NCBI RefSeq assembly: GCF_001263175.1
Contig: NZ_CP012332.1
Location: forward strand, 1,547,501 to 1,611,500
Source: Vulgatibacter incomptus
GTDB lineage: Bacteria > Myxococcota > Myxococcia > Myxococcales > Vulgatibacteraceae
Length of the DNA stretch: 64,000 nt
Reading direction: 5' to 3'
Part shown: positions 19,306 to 30,549 of the stretch, one piece after another
Position numbering within the stretch: the first letter of the stretch is position 1
How the letters are laid out: each line of letters opens with the position of its first letter
The notes under the pieces: model-generated
What the model was told of the DNA's origin: nothing
Databases searched by the model: none
Seen by the model: only the letters and a program-made list of their open reading frames with translations
Position numbers and translations under genes: made by a program

Positions 19306-21948
19306 ATGAACCGGATCGCTTCCCGGGGTAGCCTGGAGGCCGTGGCACTCTCGACCGGGAACGCGCATTCGAACCTCCTCCCCGACAGGACGCCCTTCAT
19401 TGGCCGTCGACGGGAGGTGTCCTCCCTCGAAGGGCTGCTGATCGGCGGGGCGAGGCTCGTGACCGTCGTCGGCCCCTCGGGGATGGGAAAGACCCGGCTC
19501 GCCCGGCAGCTCGCCCTTCGCCTCGAGTCCCGCTTCCGAACGGACGGCGGCACCTGGCTCTGCGATCTCTCCGCAGGGCGCAGCGCCCGCGATCTGGAGA
19601 CGGTCCTCGCCTCGGTCCTCGGCACCCACCCGCGGCAGCTCGCAGACGCCCTCGAGAACCGGGGGCCCACCTTCGTCGTCCTCGACAACCTCGAGGCGAT
19701 CGCGGCCGACGCCGCCGGGGTGCTCGGGACCTGGCTGGACCGGTGCCGCGGCCTCCAGATCCTCGCCACGTCGCTCGTCCCAATCGGAATGGAGGGCGAG
19801 ACCCGTTTCGAGCTCCATCCCCTGGAGCCGGACGACGCCGCTGCGCTCTATCGGGATCGAGCTGGGAGGGCCGCTGCCGACCGGGCCTTCACCGAGGCGG
19901 AGCATGGGGCCATCGCCGAGCTCGTCGAGCGGCTGGACCGCCTCCCCCTCGCGCTCGAGCTCGCGGCGGCCCGGATCCGGACCCTGCCTCCCGGCAGGAT
20001 GCTCGCGCGGATCTCGGAGCGCTTCGATCTGCTCCGAAGCGACGCGGGGCGACGCTCCCTTCAGGATGCGATCTCCCTCACTTGGGAGCTCCTCGCGCCC
20101 GAGGAGGCGGACACACTCGCGCAGTCCGCCGTCTTCGCCGGCGGCTTCTCGCTCGAGGCAGCGGAGCAGATCCTGCGGCCGGGCGAGCGCGCGATCCTGG
20201 ATGTCCTGGAGAGCCTCCGCGCCAAGGCCCTCCTCCAGCTCAGCGGCGGCGACGCTCCTCGTTTCTTCCTCTACGAGAGCGTGCGCGAGTTCGCGCTGCG
20301 CAAGCTGAAGGAATCCGGCCGCTACGACGACACCATCCGTCGACAGGCCGATTGCCTCCTCGCGGCAGCAGAGGTCTGGGCCTCCGAGGTCGATGGCCCC
20401 GGCGCCCCAGCCGCCTTCCGCAGCCTCGCCGCGGAGCGGGAGAACCTGCTCGCCATCCACCGCCGGTTCCAGGGGGAGACCCCCGCCGTAGCGGCACGGG
20501 CCGGGCTCGCCCTCGCGCCTCTCGCCGCGCTCCAGGGCCCGCCTGCCTCCGAGGCCGAGCTCCTCGATTCGACCCTCGACGCCGCCACGCGGTCGGGCGA
20601 TCCGCGGCTCGTCGCCCGCGCGCTCCGGGTGCGGGCGGCCGCCGACCGGCGCTTCGGTGAACCCGACGCCGCACGTAGCAGGCTGTACGAGGCCGTCGCC
20701 CTCGCCACCTCGCTCGGGGACGCTGCCCTCGAGGGCTTCCTGCGCTGCGAAGCCTGCGCCGTGCTCTCCCGGCTCAGCGACGTCGACGGCGCCGAGCGGG
20801 AGGTCCAGCGGGCGCTCCGGCTGGCGGACACCCTGTCGGATCCGCTCCTCGAGGGACTCGCGCACCTGGCCGCAGGCGTCCTCGAGGAGAGCCGGGGAGG
20901 CCTCGCTCCTGCCGCGGATCACTTCGACGCCGCCCTCGCGCGCTTCCGCAAGGCGGGGCACGTGCGGAACCAGGGCCTGTCGCTGCTGAACCTGGGGGCG
21001 GTCCGATCCGGGCAGGGGCGCTACCGGGAGGCGCGGGAGGTGCTCGACGAGGCCCTGGCCGTCTTCCGCCGGATCGAGGACCGCGCGTCCGAGGCCGACG
21101 CCATCCTCAACCTGGGCAGCGTCGATCTCACCGCTGGCCACCTCGACGAGGCCGAGCACCACCTCCTGCAGGCGCTGGCGCTGGAGCGGCAGCTCGGAAA
21201 CCGCCGCTTCGAGGCGTTGGCCCTCGCCAACCTGGGCCTGGTCTGCCTGGAGCGCGGGCAGATCCGACTCGCGCGGGAGCGCCTCGACGCAGCCATCTCC
21301 CTCGTGCGAGCGGCAGCGGAGAAACGGCACCTCGGCCTCTTCCTTCCCTTTGCGGCGGCCGCCTCGCTCCTCGCCGGCCGGCGCGACGAAGCGGCCCGGG
21401 ACTTCGCCGACGCGCGCCGCATCTTCACCGAGCTCCTCGATCCGACGGGCCTGGAGATGGTCGAGGCCCTCGAACACCTCGACGAGGTCGGTCCGGCAGA
21501 CGATCCAGGGGCGGGGAGGGCGGCGGCCTCGTCGGAGGCAATGGTCGTCGCCCTCCGGATCCTCGAGCGTACCCGGCAGCGACGCCTCCAAGCACCCGGC
21601 GTGCAACCAGATCGTACGGATGTCGACGCCGCGGGGATCGTCGTGGGACCGCAGGCCGACTGGATCCGCCTCGACGGTGGCCAGCCGATCGACCTCCGCA
21701 AGCGCGCCGCCGCGAGGCGGATCCTCTTCGCGCTCGTGGAGCAGCGGCTGCTGGCGCCGGGCGTCGGCATCACCCAGGATCGTCTCGTCGAGATCGGCTG
21801 GCCCGGCGAACAGATCCGCCCGGACGCAGCCGCCAACCGCGTCTACACCGCGATCTGGTTCCTGCGATCCGTCGGCCTCGCTGGCGCCATCCGCCACCAC
21901 GCGGAGGGCTACCTCCTGGACCCCGCGATCTCCGTGGTCCGCCGCTGA
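19306..21948 (+). CDS. STAND ATPase with TPR region and C-terminal winged-helix-like domain
   Basis: An 880-residue regulator. The N-terminal STAND/AAA module has Walker A GPSGMGKT (56-63) and Walker B FVVLDNLEAI, followed by a winged-helix and helical region. The middle (about 400-720) is a series of TPR-like helical hairpins (LLNLGAVRSGQGRYREAREV and similar). The C-terminus (about 790-880) contains RRILFALVEQRLLAPG and IGWPGEQIRPDAAANRVYTA, which resemble a Trans_reg_C/OmpR-type DNA-binding domain. I infer a signal-sensing transcription regulator. Start at ATG 19306; TTG 19297 is an alternative. A 74-bp piece of this gene is repeated at 22699. Confidence 0.75.
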   Translation: MNRIASRGSLEAVALSTGNAHSNLLPDRTPFIGRRREVSSLEGLLIGGARLVTVVGPSGMGKTRLARQLALRLESRFRTDGGTWLCDLSAGRSARDLETVLASVLGTHPRQLADALENRGPTFVVLDNLEAIAADAAGVLGTWLDRCRGLQILATSLVPIGMEGETRFELHPLEPDDAAALYRDRAGRAAADRAFTEAEHGAIAELVERLDRLPLALELAAARIRTLPPGRMLARISERFDLLRSDAGRRSLQDAISLTWELLAPEEADTLAQSAVFAGGFSLEAAEQILRPGERAILDVLESLRAKALLQLSGGDAPRFFLYESVREFALRKLKESGRYDDTIRRQADCLLAAAEVWASEVDGPGAPAAFRSLAAERENLLAIHRRFQGETPAVAARAGLALAPLAALQGPPASEAELLDSTLDAATRSGDPRLVARALRVRAAADRRFGEPDAARSRLYEAVALATSLGDAALEGFLRCEACAVLSRLSDVDGAEREVQRALRLADTLSDPLLEGLAHLAAGVLEESRGGLAPAADHFDAALARFRKAGHVRNQGLSLLNLGAVRSGQGRYREAREVLDEALAVFRRIEDRASEADAILNLGSVDLTAGHLDEAEHHLLQALALERQLGNRRFEALALANLGLVCLERGQIRLARERLDAAISLVRAAAEKRHLGLFLPFAAAASLLAGRRDEAARDFADARRIFTELLDPTGLEMVEALEHLDEVGPADDPGAGRAAASSEAMVVALRILERTRQRRLQAPGVQPDRTDVDAAGIVVGPQADWIRLDGGQPIDLRKRAAARRILFALVEQRLLAPGVGITQDRLVEIGWPGEQIRPDAAANRVYTAIWFLRSVGLAGAIRHHAEGYLLDPAISVVRR
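20731..20804 (+). repeat. 74-bp segment duplicated at 22699-22772
   Basis: Source copy inside the TPR region of the STAND gene. The copy at 22699 differs at one base (G/C at position 52 of the unit). The near identity implies a recent duplication or gene conversion. Confidence 0.9.
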
Positions 21949-22054
21949 TCCGGACTGACTCGAGAGCCTCTCCCGTTTGATTTAGCCAGCTGGGCTCGGC
22001 CAACACGGAAAATCGTGTAGGATCCCGACACTCAGCGGCGAATTCGAGGGGTGC

Positions 22055-22681
22055 GTGAAACTTCTGGGGCTCGTGGTCGTGTCGCTGGCGTTCACTGCCT
22101 GCATACCGACGGCATTCCGTCCGGCGCGAACCGTTCCCCAGGGAGAGGTCGAGCACACCATCGGCGCCCACGTGCTCCGGTTCGACGCCGAAAAGTTCTG
22201 TGAGAAGTGCGAACTGGCGGAAGCTTTCAACTTCCCGACACCTTCCTACACCATGCGGTATGGCGCAGCCCGCGGACTGGACATCGGTTTGGGCTATTCT
22301 ATGCCCGGTGCGCTTAGCCTCGATGCGACCATCGAGCTCGTCCGGACGCCGGGGATCGATTTCTCGCTTGGACCCACTGCGGTCTTCGATTGGTTTTCTG
22401 GCTTGCCTGCTTTTGGGCTTCCGGCGCTCGTCGATCTGAATCTCGCGCCCCGGATCTCCGTAGTGGGCTTCCTCGGGCCAGTCTTCATGATCGGCCGGGA
22501 CACCGACGGCACGCGGACCAACGTGTGGCTCGGCCAAGCAGGAGTGGGTCTCGAGATGCGCCCGCTACCTTGGCTTAGCCTTCGCCCCTGGATGGCAATC
22601 GCCGGAAGAACTTCGTGGGGCGAGATGGTCGGGTACGGGGGCCTGGCGATTGCCTTCAGCGGCCAGCGAGAGTTTCCCTGA
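22055..22681 (+). CDS. small lipoprotein, probable outer-membrane barrel
   Basis: A 208-residue exported protein. The signal peptide ends LAFTACIP, a usable lipobox. The body is Gly/aromatic-rich with alternating strands (GAARGLDIGLGYSMPGALSL, GQAGVGLEMRPLPWLSLRPW) and ends GGLAIAFSGQREFP, resembling small outer-membrane barrels. Function unknown. GTG start at 22055 follows GAGGGGTGC. A second, truncated copy of its 3' end lies at 23683, so the gene once had a tandem paralogue. Confidence 0.65.
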   Translation: MKLLGLVVVSLAFTACIPTAFRPARTVPQGEVEHTIGAHVLRFDAEKFCEKCELAEAFNFPTPSYTMRYGAARGLDIGLGYSMPGALSLDATIELVRTPGIDFSLGPTAVFDWFSGLPAFGLPALVDLNLAPRISVVGFLGPVFMIGRDTDGTRTNVWLGQAGVGLEMRPLPWLSLRPWMAIAGRTSWGEMVGYGGLAIAFSGQREFP

Positions 22682-22698
22682 TGCAGCCGTTCGGCCGC

Positions 22699-22772
22699 GA
22701 GGGCTTCCTGCGCTGCGAAGCCTGCGCCGTGCTCTCCCGGCTCAGCGACCTCGACGGCGCCGAGCGGGAGGT
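22699..22772 (+). repeat. partial copy of the STAND ATPase gene
   Basis: 73 of 74 bases match 20731-20804. No flanking similarity continues on either side, and it lies just after the small lipoprotein gene. It is a fragment, not a gene: the frame MQPFGREGFLRCEACAVLSR runs only a short way in the fused sequence. Confidence 0.9.
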
Positions 22773-22790
22773 TCGGCGTTGGCCGGTCGA

Positions 22791-23318
22791 CTACTTGTCG
22801 AGCAGCTCCACGAGCCGCTCGCGCCTCTCCGTGAGGGCCTGGTCGCTCATAGTGGGGAGCTCTCCAATCCAGCCCAGGATTCGAGGGACGTCGATCGGCA
22901 GGTGGTCGGCTCGCGACTTGGCGATCATCGCGCGGCAATCGTCGAGATCCGTGGACGACAGCCGCGCCGCCTTCAACATCAGGAAGAGGGTGGGAGTGGG
23001 GCGGTAGACGGTTCCTTTCGCGCCGGCGCGGAGAGGTTCCAACTCCTTCTCCCAACCGGGAATCCTCTGGACGAAGAAATCGGCCGCCGAGTTCACCGAC
23101 TCGACCGAGAGGCCGAGATCCTGCGCGAGCTTCATCAACTCGAACCGCGCGGTCTGCCCACCATCGATTCCAAAGAGGTCGACGTCCTCGGTCGTCCGGC
23201 GGGAGTCGAGCCACAGGCTCACCAGAGCGCCCCCGACCAGCACCCAGCCTCCCGCCAGGCGGTCCGCGACGGCGTTCACGATTCTCTCGATGGCGTCATG
23301 GTCCAGGTCGGCTCGCAC
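22791..23318 (-). CDS. nucleotidyltransferase-fold protein (DUF6036-like)
   Basis: A 175-residue protein with a nucleotidyltransferase core: GGWVLVGGALVSLWLDSRRT followed by TEDVDLFGI, giving the Gly-Gly and the first Asp-x-Asp metal pair. Proteins of this type occur in MNT/AbiEii-like toxin-antitoxin and defence contexts and can transfer nucleotides to proteins or tRNA. The target here is unknown. Start is GTG (reverse complement of 23316-23318). It is divergent from the small gene at 23338 with only 19 bases between, so the two share a control region. Lies in a rearranged stretch and is probably acquired. Confidence 0.7.
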   Translation of the reverse strand: MRADLDHDAIERIVNAVADRLAGGWVLVGGALVSLWLDSRRTTEDVDLFGIDGGQTARFELMKLAQDLGLSVESVNSAADFFVQRIPGWEKELEPLRAGAKGTVYRPTPTLFLMLKAARLSSTDLDDCRAMIAKSRADHLPIDVPRILGWIGELPTMSDQALTERRERLVELLDK

Positions 23319-23337
23319 GCGCTACACTATAGCGGCG
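23319..23337. promoter_or_regulatory. shared divergent control region
   Basis: Only 19 bases separate the two divergent start codons, and they include TACACTATAGC, the most AT-rich part of the junction. A -10 element for one gene would lie in or next to the other gene's start, so expression of the pair is likely linked. Confidence 0.35.
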
Positions 23338-23661
23338 ATGGAGGATCTCGACGCGCTGGTGGAGATGGGGTTGCCGTTGGGTCCGCCGGGTTCGGCTCGC
23401 CGCGAAACGTCGTCACTCGCAGCGGCGCGCCTGGCTGTACAGCGCCTCGCAACCGATCCCGATCTTCCCGAGCAACGGCTACGGGAGCCGCTCCTCGCCT
23501 GGCTCTCCGCCTTCCGGCACCACTGGCGCCCGACATGGGCCAACGAGATCGGCTTGCCGGGCGATGCGTTGATCGAGCGCCTCGAGGCCGAGCCCTTCGA
23601 TCGAAACCGCTACCTGAAGCTTCGACGGATCGCGATCGAGAGTCTCTCGCGATTGATTTAG
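23338..23661 (+). CDS. small protein divergent from the nucleotidyltransferase
   Basis: A 107-residue, mostly helical protein I do not recognise (LAAARLAVQRLATDPDLPEQ, then FDRNRYLKLRRIAIESLSRL). The ATG at 23338 lies 19 bases from the start of the divergent nucleotidyltransferase gene. The pairing resembles toxin-antitoxin or enzyme-regulator pairs, with this as the small partner; that is inference from layout only. No DNA-binding motif is evident. Confidence 0.5.
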   Translation: MEDLDALVEMGLPLGPPGSARRETSSLAAARLAVQRLATDPDLPEQRLREPLLAWLSAFRHHWRPTWANEIGLPGDALIERLEAEPFDRNRYLKLRRIAIESLSRLI

Positions 23662-23682
23662 TCGCACGGAATCCGGGGCCAC

Positions 23683-23862
23683 GGCACTCGAACCGGCGAG
23701 TGGCTCGGCCAAGCAGGGGTGGGCCTCGAGCTGCGCCCGTTTTCGTGGCTGAGCCTGCGCCCGTGGGCGGCCGTCATCGGAACGCCATTGGATTCGTGGC
23801 GCCACACCTACCAGTACGGCGGCTTGGCGATCGCCCTCGGCGGCCAGCGACAGTTCCCCTGA
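23683..23862 (+). pseudogene. orphan 3' end of a second copy of the 22055 lipoprotein gene
   Basis: Reads GTRTGEWLGQAGVGLELRPF onward to GGLAIALGGQRQFP and a TGA at 23862. It matches the last 58 or so residues of the 22055 protein (TRTNVWLGQAGVGLEMRPL to SGQREFP). No start or 5' part is present: the two divergent genes lie immediately upstream. It is a truncated remnant, not frame-shifted within the preserved part. Confidence 0.85.
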
Positions 23863-24425
23863 ACCAGCTACTCGGCAGCGCTCGAGCGTCCCGACGCAAT
23901 CCCAGGGCGGCAGTGGGGCAGGCGCCGCAGAGCGGGCGTCGGCCGCCTCGTTTTTCCGATCCGCTGGGTTACATAACGTACATTAGAAGAACCATGAGTG
24001 AACGCCAAGGGGAGGCGGGTCCGGCCCCGGAATTCGAGGGATCCGAGGGATTACCGGTCCTTTCGAGTGATGCGGCTGCGGCATCGCAGCGCTCCCGCTC
24101 CAGGCCTCGGAGCCCAGGTGCGAACCCGGAAGATCACTTCGAGGCCGGGAGCGGCCTCGCGTCGGCCCTTCAGGCGTCGACGAGGATCAGCGGTCGGCAC
24201 ACGGTGGCCACGATCGATCGTGCTGAACACCGCGCCTCGGCCCGCCTTGACCGCCTCGATGCCCGCGGTTAGCCTCCCGTCGATTCGATTCCCCGAGGTC
24301 CATGCGCAGAGACGCCACATCCTGATGACGCGCTCGTAAAGAGCCGCGGAATCGCGTGCCCACCGGCACGGCGTACGGCGCTCGTCGAGCGCCCTCTCTG
24401 TTGCATCCTCCCAGGAATCGAAATC
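23863..24425. other. gene-poor stretch with one candidate small ORF
   Basis: No recognised gene. At 23970-23983 the direct repeat TACAT-AACG-TACAT sits in an AT-rich island just before an ATG at 23994, which opens a 92-codon frame to 24272 (MSERQGEAGPAPEFEGSEG at its start). This frame is Arg/Ser/Ala-rich and has no family I know, so it may be a gene remnant with its operator rather than a working gene. The rest is high-GC with no clear signals. Confidence 0.3.
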
Positions 24426-24680
24426 TTGAACGTCTCCCGCAAGGAGCGGCGCGTCTTGGACGCGCTTGCCCAGGGCAGCCGTATCGTCCCCGTCAAGGAC
24501 GAGCGCGGCCGAATCGTAGAAACCTTTTGTTTCACCGCCGAAGGATGGCGCCTCTCGCTCTGCACCCTGGAGCTCTTCCAGGGCCTCCGGCGGCGCAAGC
24601 TCATCGTCTCCACCAACGGCGGTCCCTACCTCATCTCCCGCCTCGGCCTGCATGCTCTCGCCGGCAAGCCCGATCGTTGA
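24426..24680 (+). CDS. YjhX-family toxin-like protein
   Basis: An 84-residue protein that aligns along its length with the YjhX family: NVSRKERRVLDALAQGSRI at the N-terminus, CTLELFQGLRRRKLIVSTNG in the middle and GPYLISRLGLHAL at the end. E. coli YjhX is annotated as the toxin of a YjhX-YjhQ pair; its mechanism is not well established. No YjhQ-like acetyltransferase is adjacent, so a complete pair is not present. TTG start at 24426, with AGGAA 10 bases upstream. It lies 270 bases before the BREX operon, on the same strand. Confidence 0.75.
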   Translation: MNVSRKERRVLDALAQGSRIVPVKDERGRIVETFCFTAEGWRLSLCTLELFQGLRRRKLIVSTNGGPYLISRLGLHALAGKPDR

Positions 24681-24709
24681 GAGCGGCGGAAAGCGCTTGG
24701 GTATCTCAT

Positions 24710-24733
24710 GGCCATGTGGTCTCGACCATGGCC
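24710..24733 (+). terminator. hairpin between yjhX-like gene and brxE
   Basis: GGCCATG (24710-24716) and CATGGCC (24727-24733) are perfectly complementary across a 10-base loop, 30 bases after the stop of the upstream gene. It could be a terminator separating it from the BREX operon. The remaining sequence to 24950 probably holds the BREX promoter, but no clear -35/-10 pair stands out. Confidence 0.35.
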
Positions 24734-24950
24734 CTCCGCGTGGTACGCCTTTTGGCGAATACCGCACGATTTCGCGAAGGGATTGTCGCGTCATGAACGT
24801 CTTTCCTAGGTCGGAAGCCGAGGCCCGTCTCGACCACGACCACATGGAAGAACCCAAGGGCTTCCGGTAACCTGAACTGCTTTCGTGGATCGCTGCACCC
24901 TTGGCCGTGCGCTTCCGCGGCCAGGGCATCCATCGTCCGGCACCTACACC

Positions 24951-25526
24951 ATGACCCTCGCAACCTCCCCGATTTCCGACAGCACGCTCGATCGGATCCT
25001 CACCCTCCAGCTCACGATCGCCTGGGCCGGGGAGGGCCGCTGCGAGCCGAGCCGGCTCGGCTGGTGGCAGACGGACGTGATCGACTCCACCGGTGGCGCC
25101 GATCTCCTCGCCCGGCTTCTTCCCCGCACCCAGCCCTGGGCCTCCCTGGAAGCGGCACGGGAGGCCGCACGACAGACGGACGCGAAGGCGCGCGGCGCGA
25201 CGGCCCGGCCGGATCAGCTCCTCACCCTCTTTCACCTCGGCCCCGAGTTGGACCAACGGCTGCGTGAGCGCCTCGCGCAGCTCAAGCGAAGCGGCATCGC
25301 GCCCGCCCAGGCGCTTCCCGAGCTCCCCAACCTCCATGCGGCTTTCGATCGCGAAAGCCTCGAAGCCCAGCTCCGGCATACGGTGGAATACCGGATCACC
25401 CCCGCCGGCAGGGAGATGCGCGAATCGCCACCCGAGTCCCGGGATCTCGCCGTGGCCCACCTGGCTGCGGCGCTCCTACCCTTCGCCGACGCCTGGCCGA
25501 TGCCCTACTTCCGGATGGTGGCGTGA
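24951..25526 (+). CDS. brxE: BrxE, type 6 BREX protein
   Basis: A 191-residue protein whose N-terminal LTLQLTIAWAGEG and RLGWWQTDVID, followed by GGADLLARLLPRTQPWASLE, fit the BrxE family. That family is found as the first gene of type 6 BREX operons. Molecular role is unknown. The position directly before brxA supports the call. ATG at 24951 is chosen, though no ribosome binding site is obvious and the frame is open further upstream to 24885. Its stop overlaps the brxA start by four bases (GTGA). Confidence 0.78.
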   Translation: MTLATSPISDSTLDRILTLQLTIAWAGEGRCEPSRLGWWQTDVIDSTGGADLLARLLPRTQPWASLEAAREAARQTDAKARGATARPDQLLTLFHLGPELDQRLRERLAQLKRSGIAPAQALPELPNLHAAFDRESLEAQLRHTVEYRITPAGREMRESPPESRDLAVAHLAAALLPFADAWPMPYFRMVA

Positions 25527-26278
25527 ACCATTCGCACGAAGAAGCGCACATCCACACCGGCATCATGCGCCTCGCTCTCGCCACGGAGGACGCCCGCGCC
25601 TACTGGTCGCGCGTGGTTCCAGGCGAGAATGCCAAGGAACGACTGCGCCGCGCCTTCGAGGAACGCTGGTTCGGCGGTAAGAGCGAGGAACGGGTCGCAG
25701 GCATTCTTCGCTACTTCTACGCCCGATTCGACGCCTTCCCCGAGTCGCTCCCCGTCCTCGGGCGCTGGCGTGAAATGGCCCCCGACACCCGTCGGGCGAT
25801 CTGCCACTGGCACCTCCAGCTCTCCGATCCCCTCTACCGCGAGCTCACCGGGGCGTACCTGCCCGAGCGCCGTTCGGGACCCAGGTCCGAGATCAGCCGC
25901 TACCTCGTCCTCCGCTGGCTCGCGAGCAAGTTCCCCGGTCGCTGGTCGTCATCCTCTGCGGCCGTGGTCGCGAGCAAGCTTCTCTCGGCTGCCCATGAAG
26001 CGGGGCTCGTCGCCTCGAACCGCGATCCCCGCCCCCTCGTCTGGCCGCGCGTTCCCGATCACGCCCTGCTCTACCTTCTCCACCTCCTTCGCGGCCTCGT
26101 CTTCGAGGGCACGCTCCTCGAAAATCCCTACCTCGCATCGGTCGGCCTGACGGGTCCCGCCTTGGAGGAGCGCCTTCGAAAGCTCCCTGGCGTCTCTTAC
26201 CGGCGCATGGGCGCCCTGGAGGATCTTCAGTTCGAGCACCCCACCCTCACCGCTTGGGCGGCCGAGGTGATCTCGTGA
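25523..26278 (+). CDS. brxA: BrxA (DUF1819 family)
   Basis: A 251-residue helical protein of the BrxA/DUF1819 family. It contains ILRYFYARFDAFPESLPVLG and a run of short helices ending TLTAWAAEVIS. BrxA is a small DNA-binding component of BREX, needed for defence in several types. GTG start at 25523 within the brxE stop. Its own stop overlaps the brxB start (GTGA), so brxE, brxA and brxB are translationally coupled. Confidence 0.8.
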   Translation: MNHSHEEAHIHTGIMRLALATEDARAYWSRVVPGENAKERLRRAFEERWFGGKSEERVAGILRYFYARFDAFPESLPVLGRWREMAPDTRRAICHWHLQLSDPLYRELTGAYLPERRSGPRSEISRYLVLRWLASKFPGRWSSSSAAVVASKLLSAAHEAGLVASNRDPRPLVWPRVPDHALLYLLHLLRGLVFEGTLLENPYLASVGLTGPALEERLRKLPGVSYRRMGALEDLQFEHPTLTAWAAEVIS

Positions 26279-26919
26279 CCCAGAGCAGCATGATCTTCCA
26301 GGCCAGCCCTTTGCGCGCGGCCTTCCAGGCCCTGCGCCGGGACCTACTGGCCGATGGCGGCCCGCAGATCAGCACGATGCAAAACTACCGCTTCGCCATC
26401 GTGCCCTATCAGCCCGACCAGGAGTTCGCGCTGCGCCGCGAGGTGAAGGTGCTCTCGGACGATCTGATGGCAGCGGGCTGGGTCGTGCTTTCGATCCCCA
26501 TGCATCAGATCATGCTCGAGAAGATCCGGGTACAAGGCACGGACTTCGTGCAGCATCTGATCGCCCGGGAGAAGCGCTTGTCTGCCAGGGGCGAGGCCGA
26601 ACGCGCGCTCCAGTCGCTCCGCGACGCCCTCTATCCACTCCTCGAAGGGCCGGACGGAATCGCCGCAGACGTGGCGCGGCGCATCGCTTCCTTCTGCGAC
26701 GCCCATCCCGACCAGGCGGATCGCACCGTGGCGCTCATCGGCCGCATCGGCGCCCTCTATCCCTTCTTCCGTTCGTCGGCCCTCCTCAAGCACCTGGATG
26801 GCAATACCCGAGGCGTCCCAGTGGTGCTGCTCTATCCGGGCGAGCGCGGCGACGGCGGCCTCTCGTTCATGGGCGAGCTGCCACCCGATCGCGACTACCG
26901 CCCCCGCATCTATCCCTGA
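26275..26919 (+). CDS. brxB: BrxB (DUF1788 family)
   Basis: A 214-residue protein matching the BrxB/DUF1788 family: NYRFAIVPYQPDQEFALRRE near the N-terminus and LIGRIGALYPFFRSSALLKH and VPVVLLYPGERGDGGLSFMG in the second half. BrxB is a core BREX component without known enzymatic activity. Start is GTG 26275, inside the brxA stop. brxC begins 13 bases after its stop. Confidence 0.85.
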   Translation: MTQSSMIFQASPLRAAFQALRRDLLADGGPQISTMQNYRFAIVPYQPDQEFALRREVKVLSDDLMAAGWVVLSIPMHQIMLEKIRVQGTDFVQHLIAREKRLSARGEAERALQSLRDALYPLLEGPDGIAADVARRIASFCDAHPDQADRTVALIGRIGALYPFFRSSALLKHLDGNTRGVPVVLLYPGERGDGGLSFMGELPPDRDYRPRIYP

Positions 26920-26932
26920 ACGAAAGGCCGTG

Positions 26933-30541
<3,609 letters not shown>

Positions 30542-30549
30542 AGGTCGCC

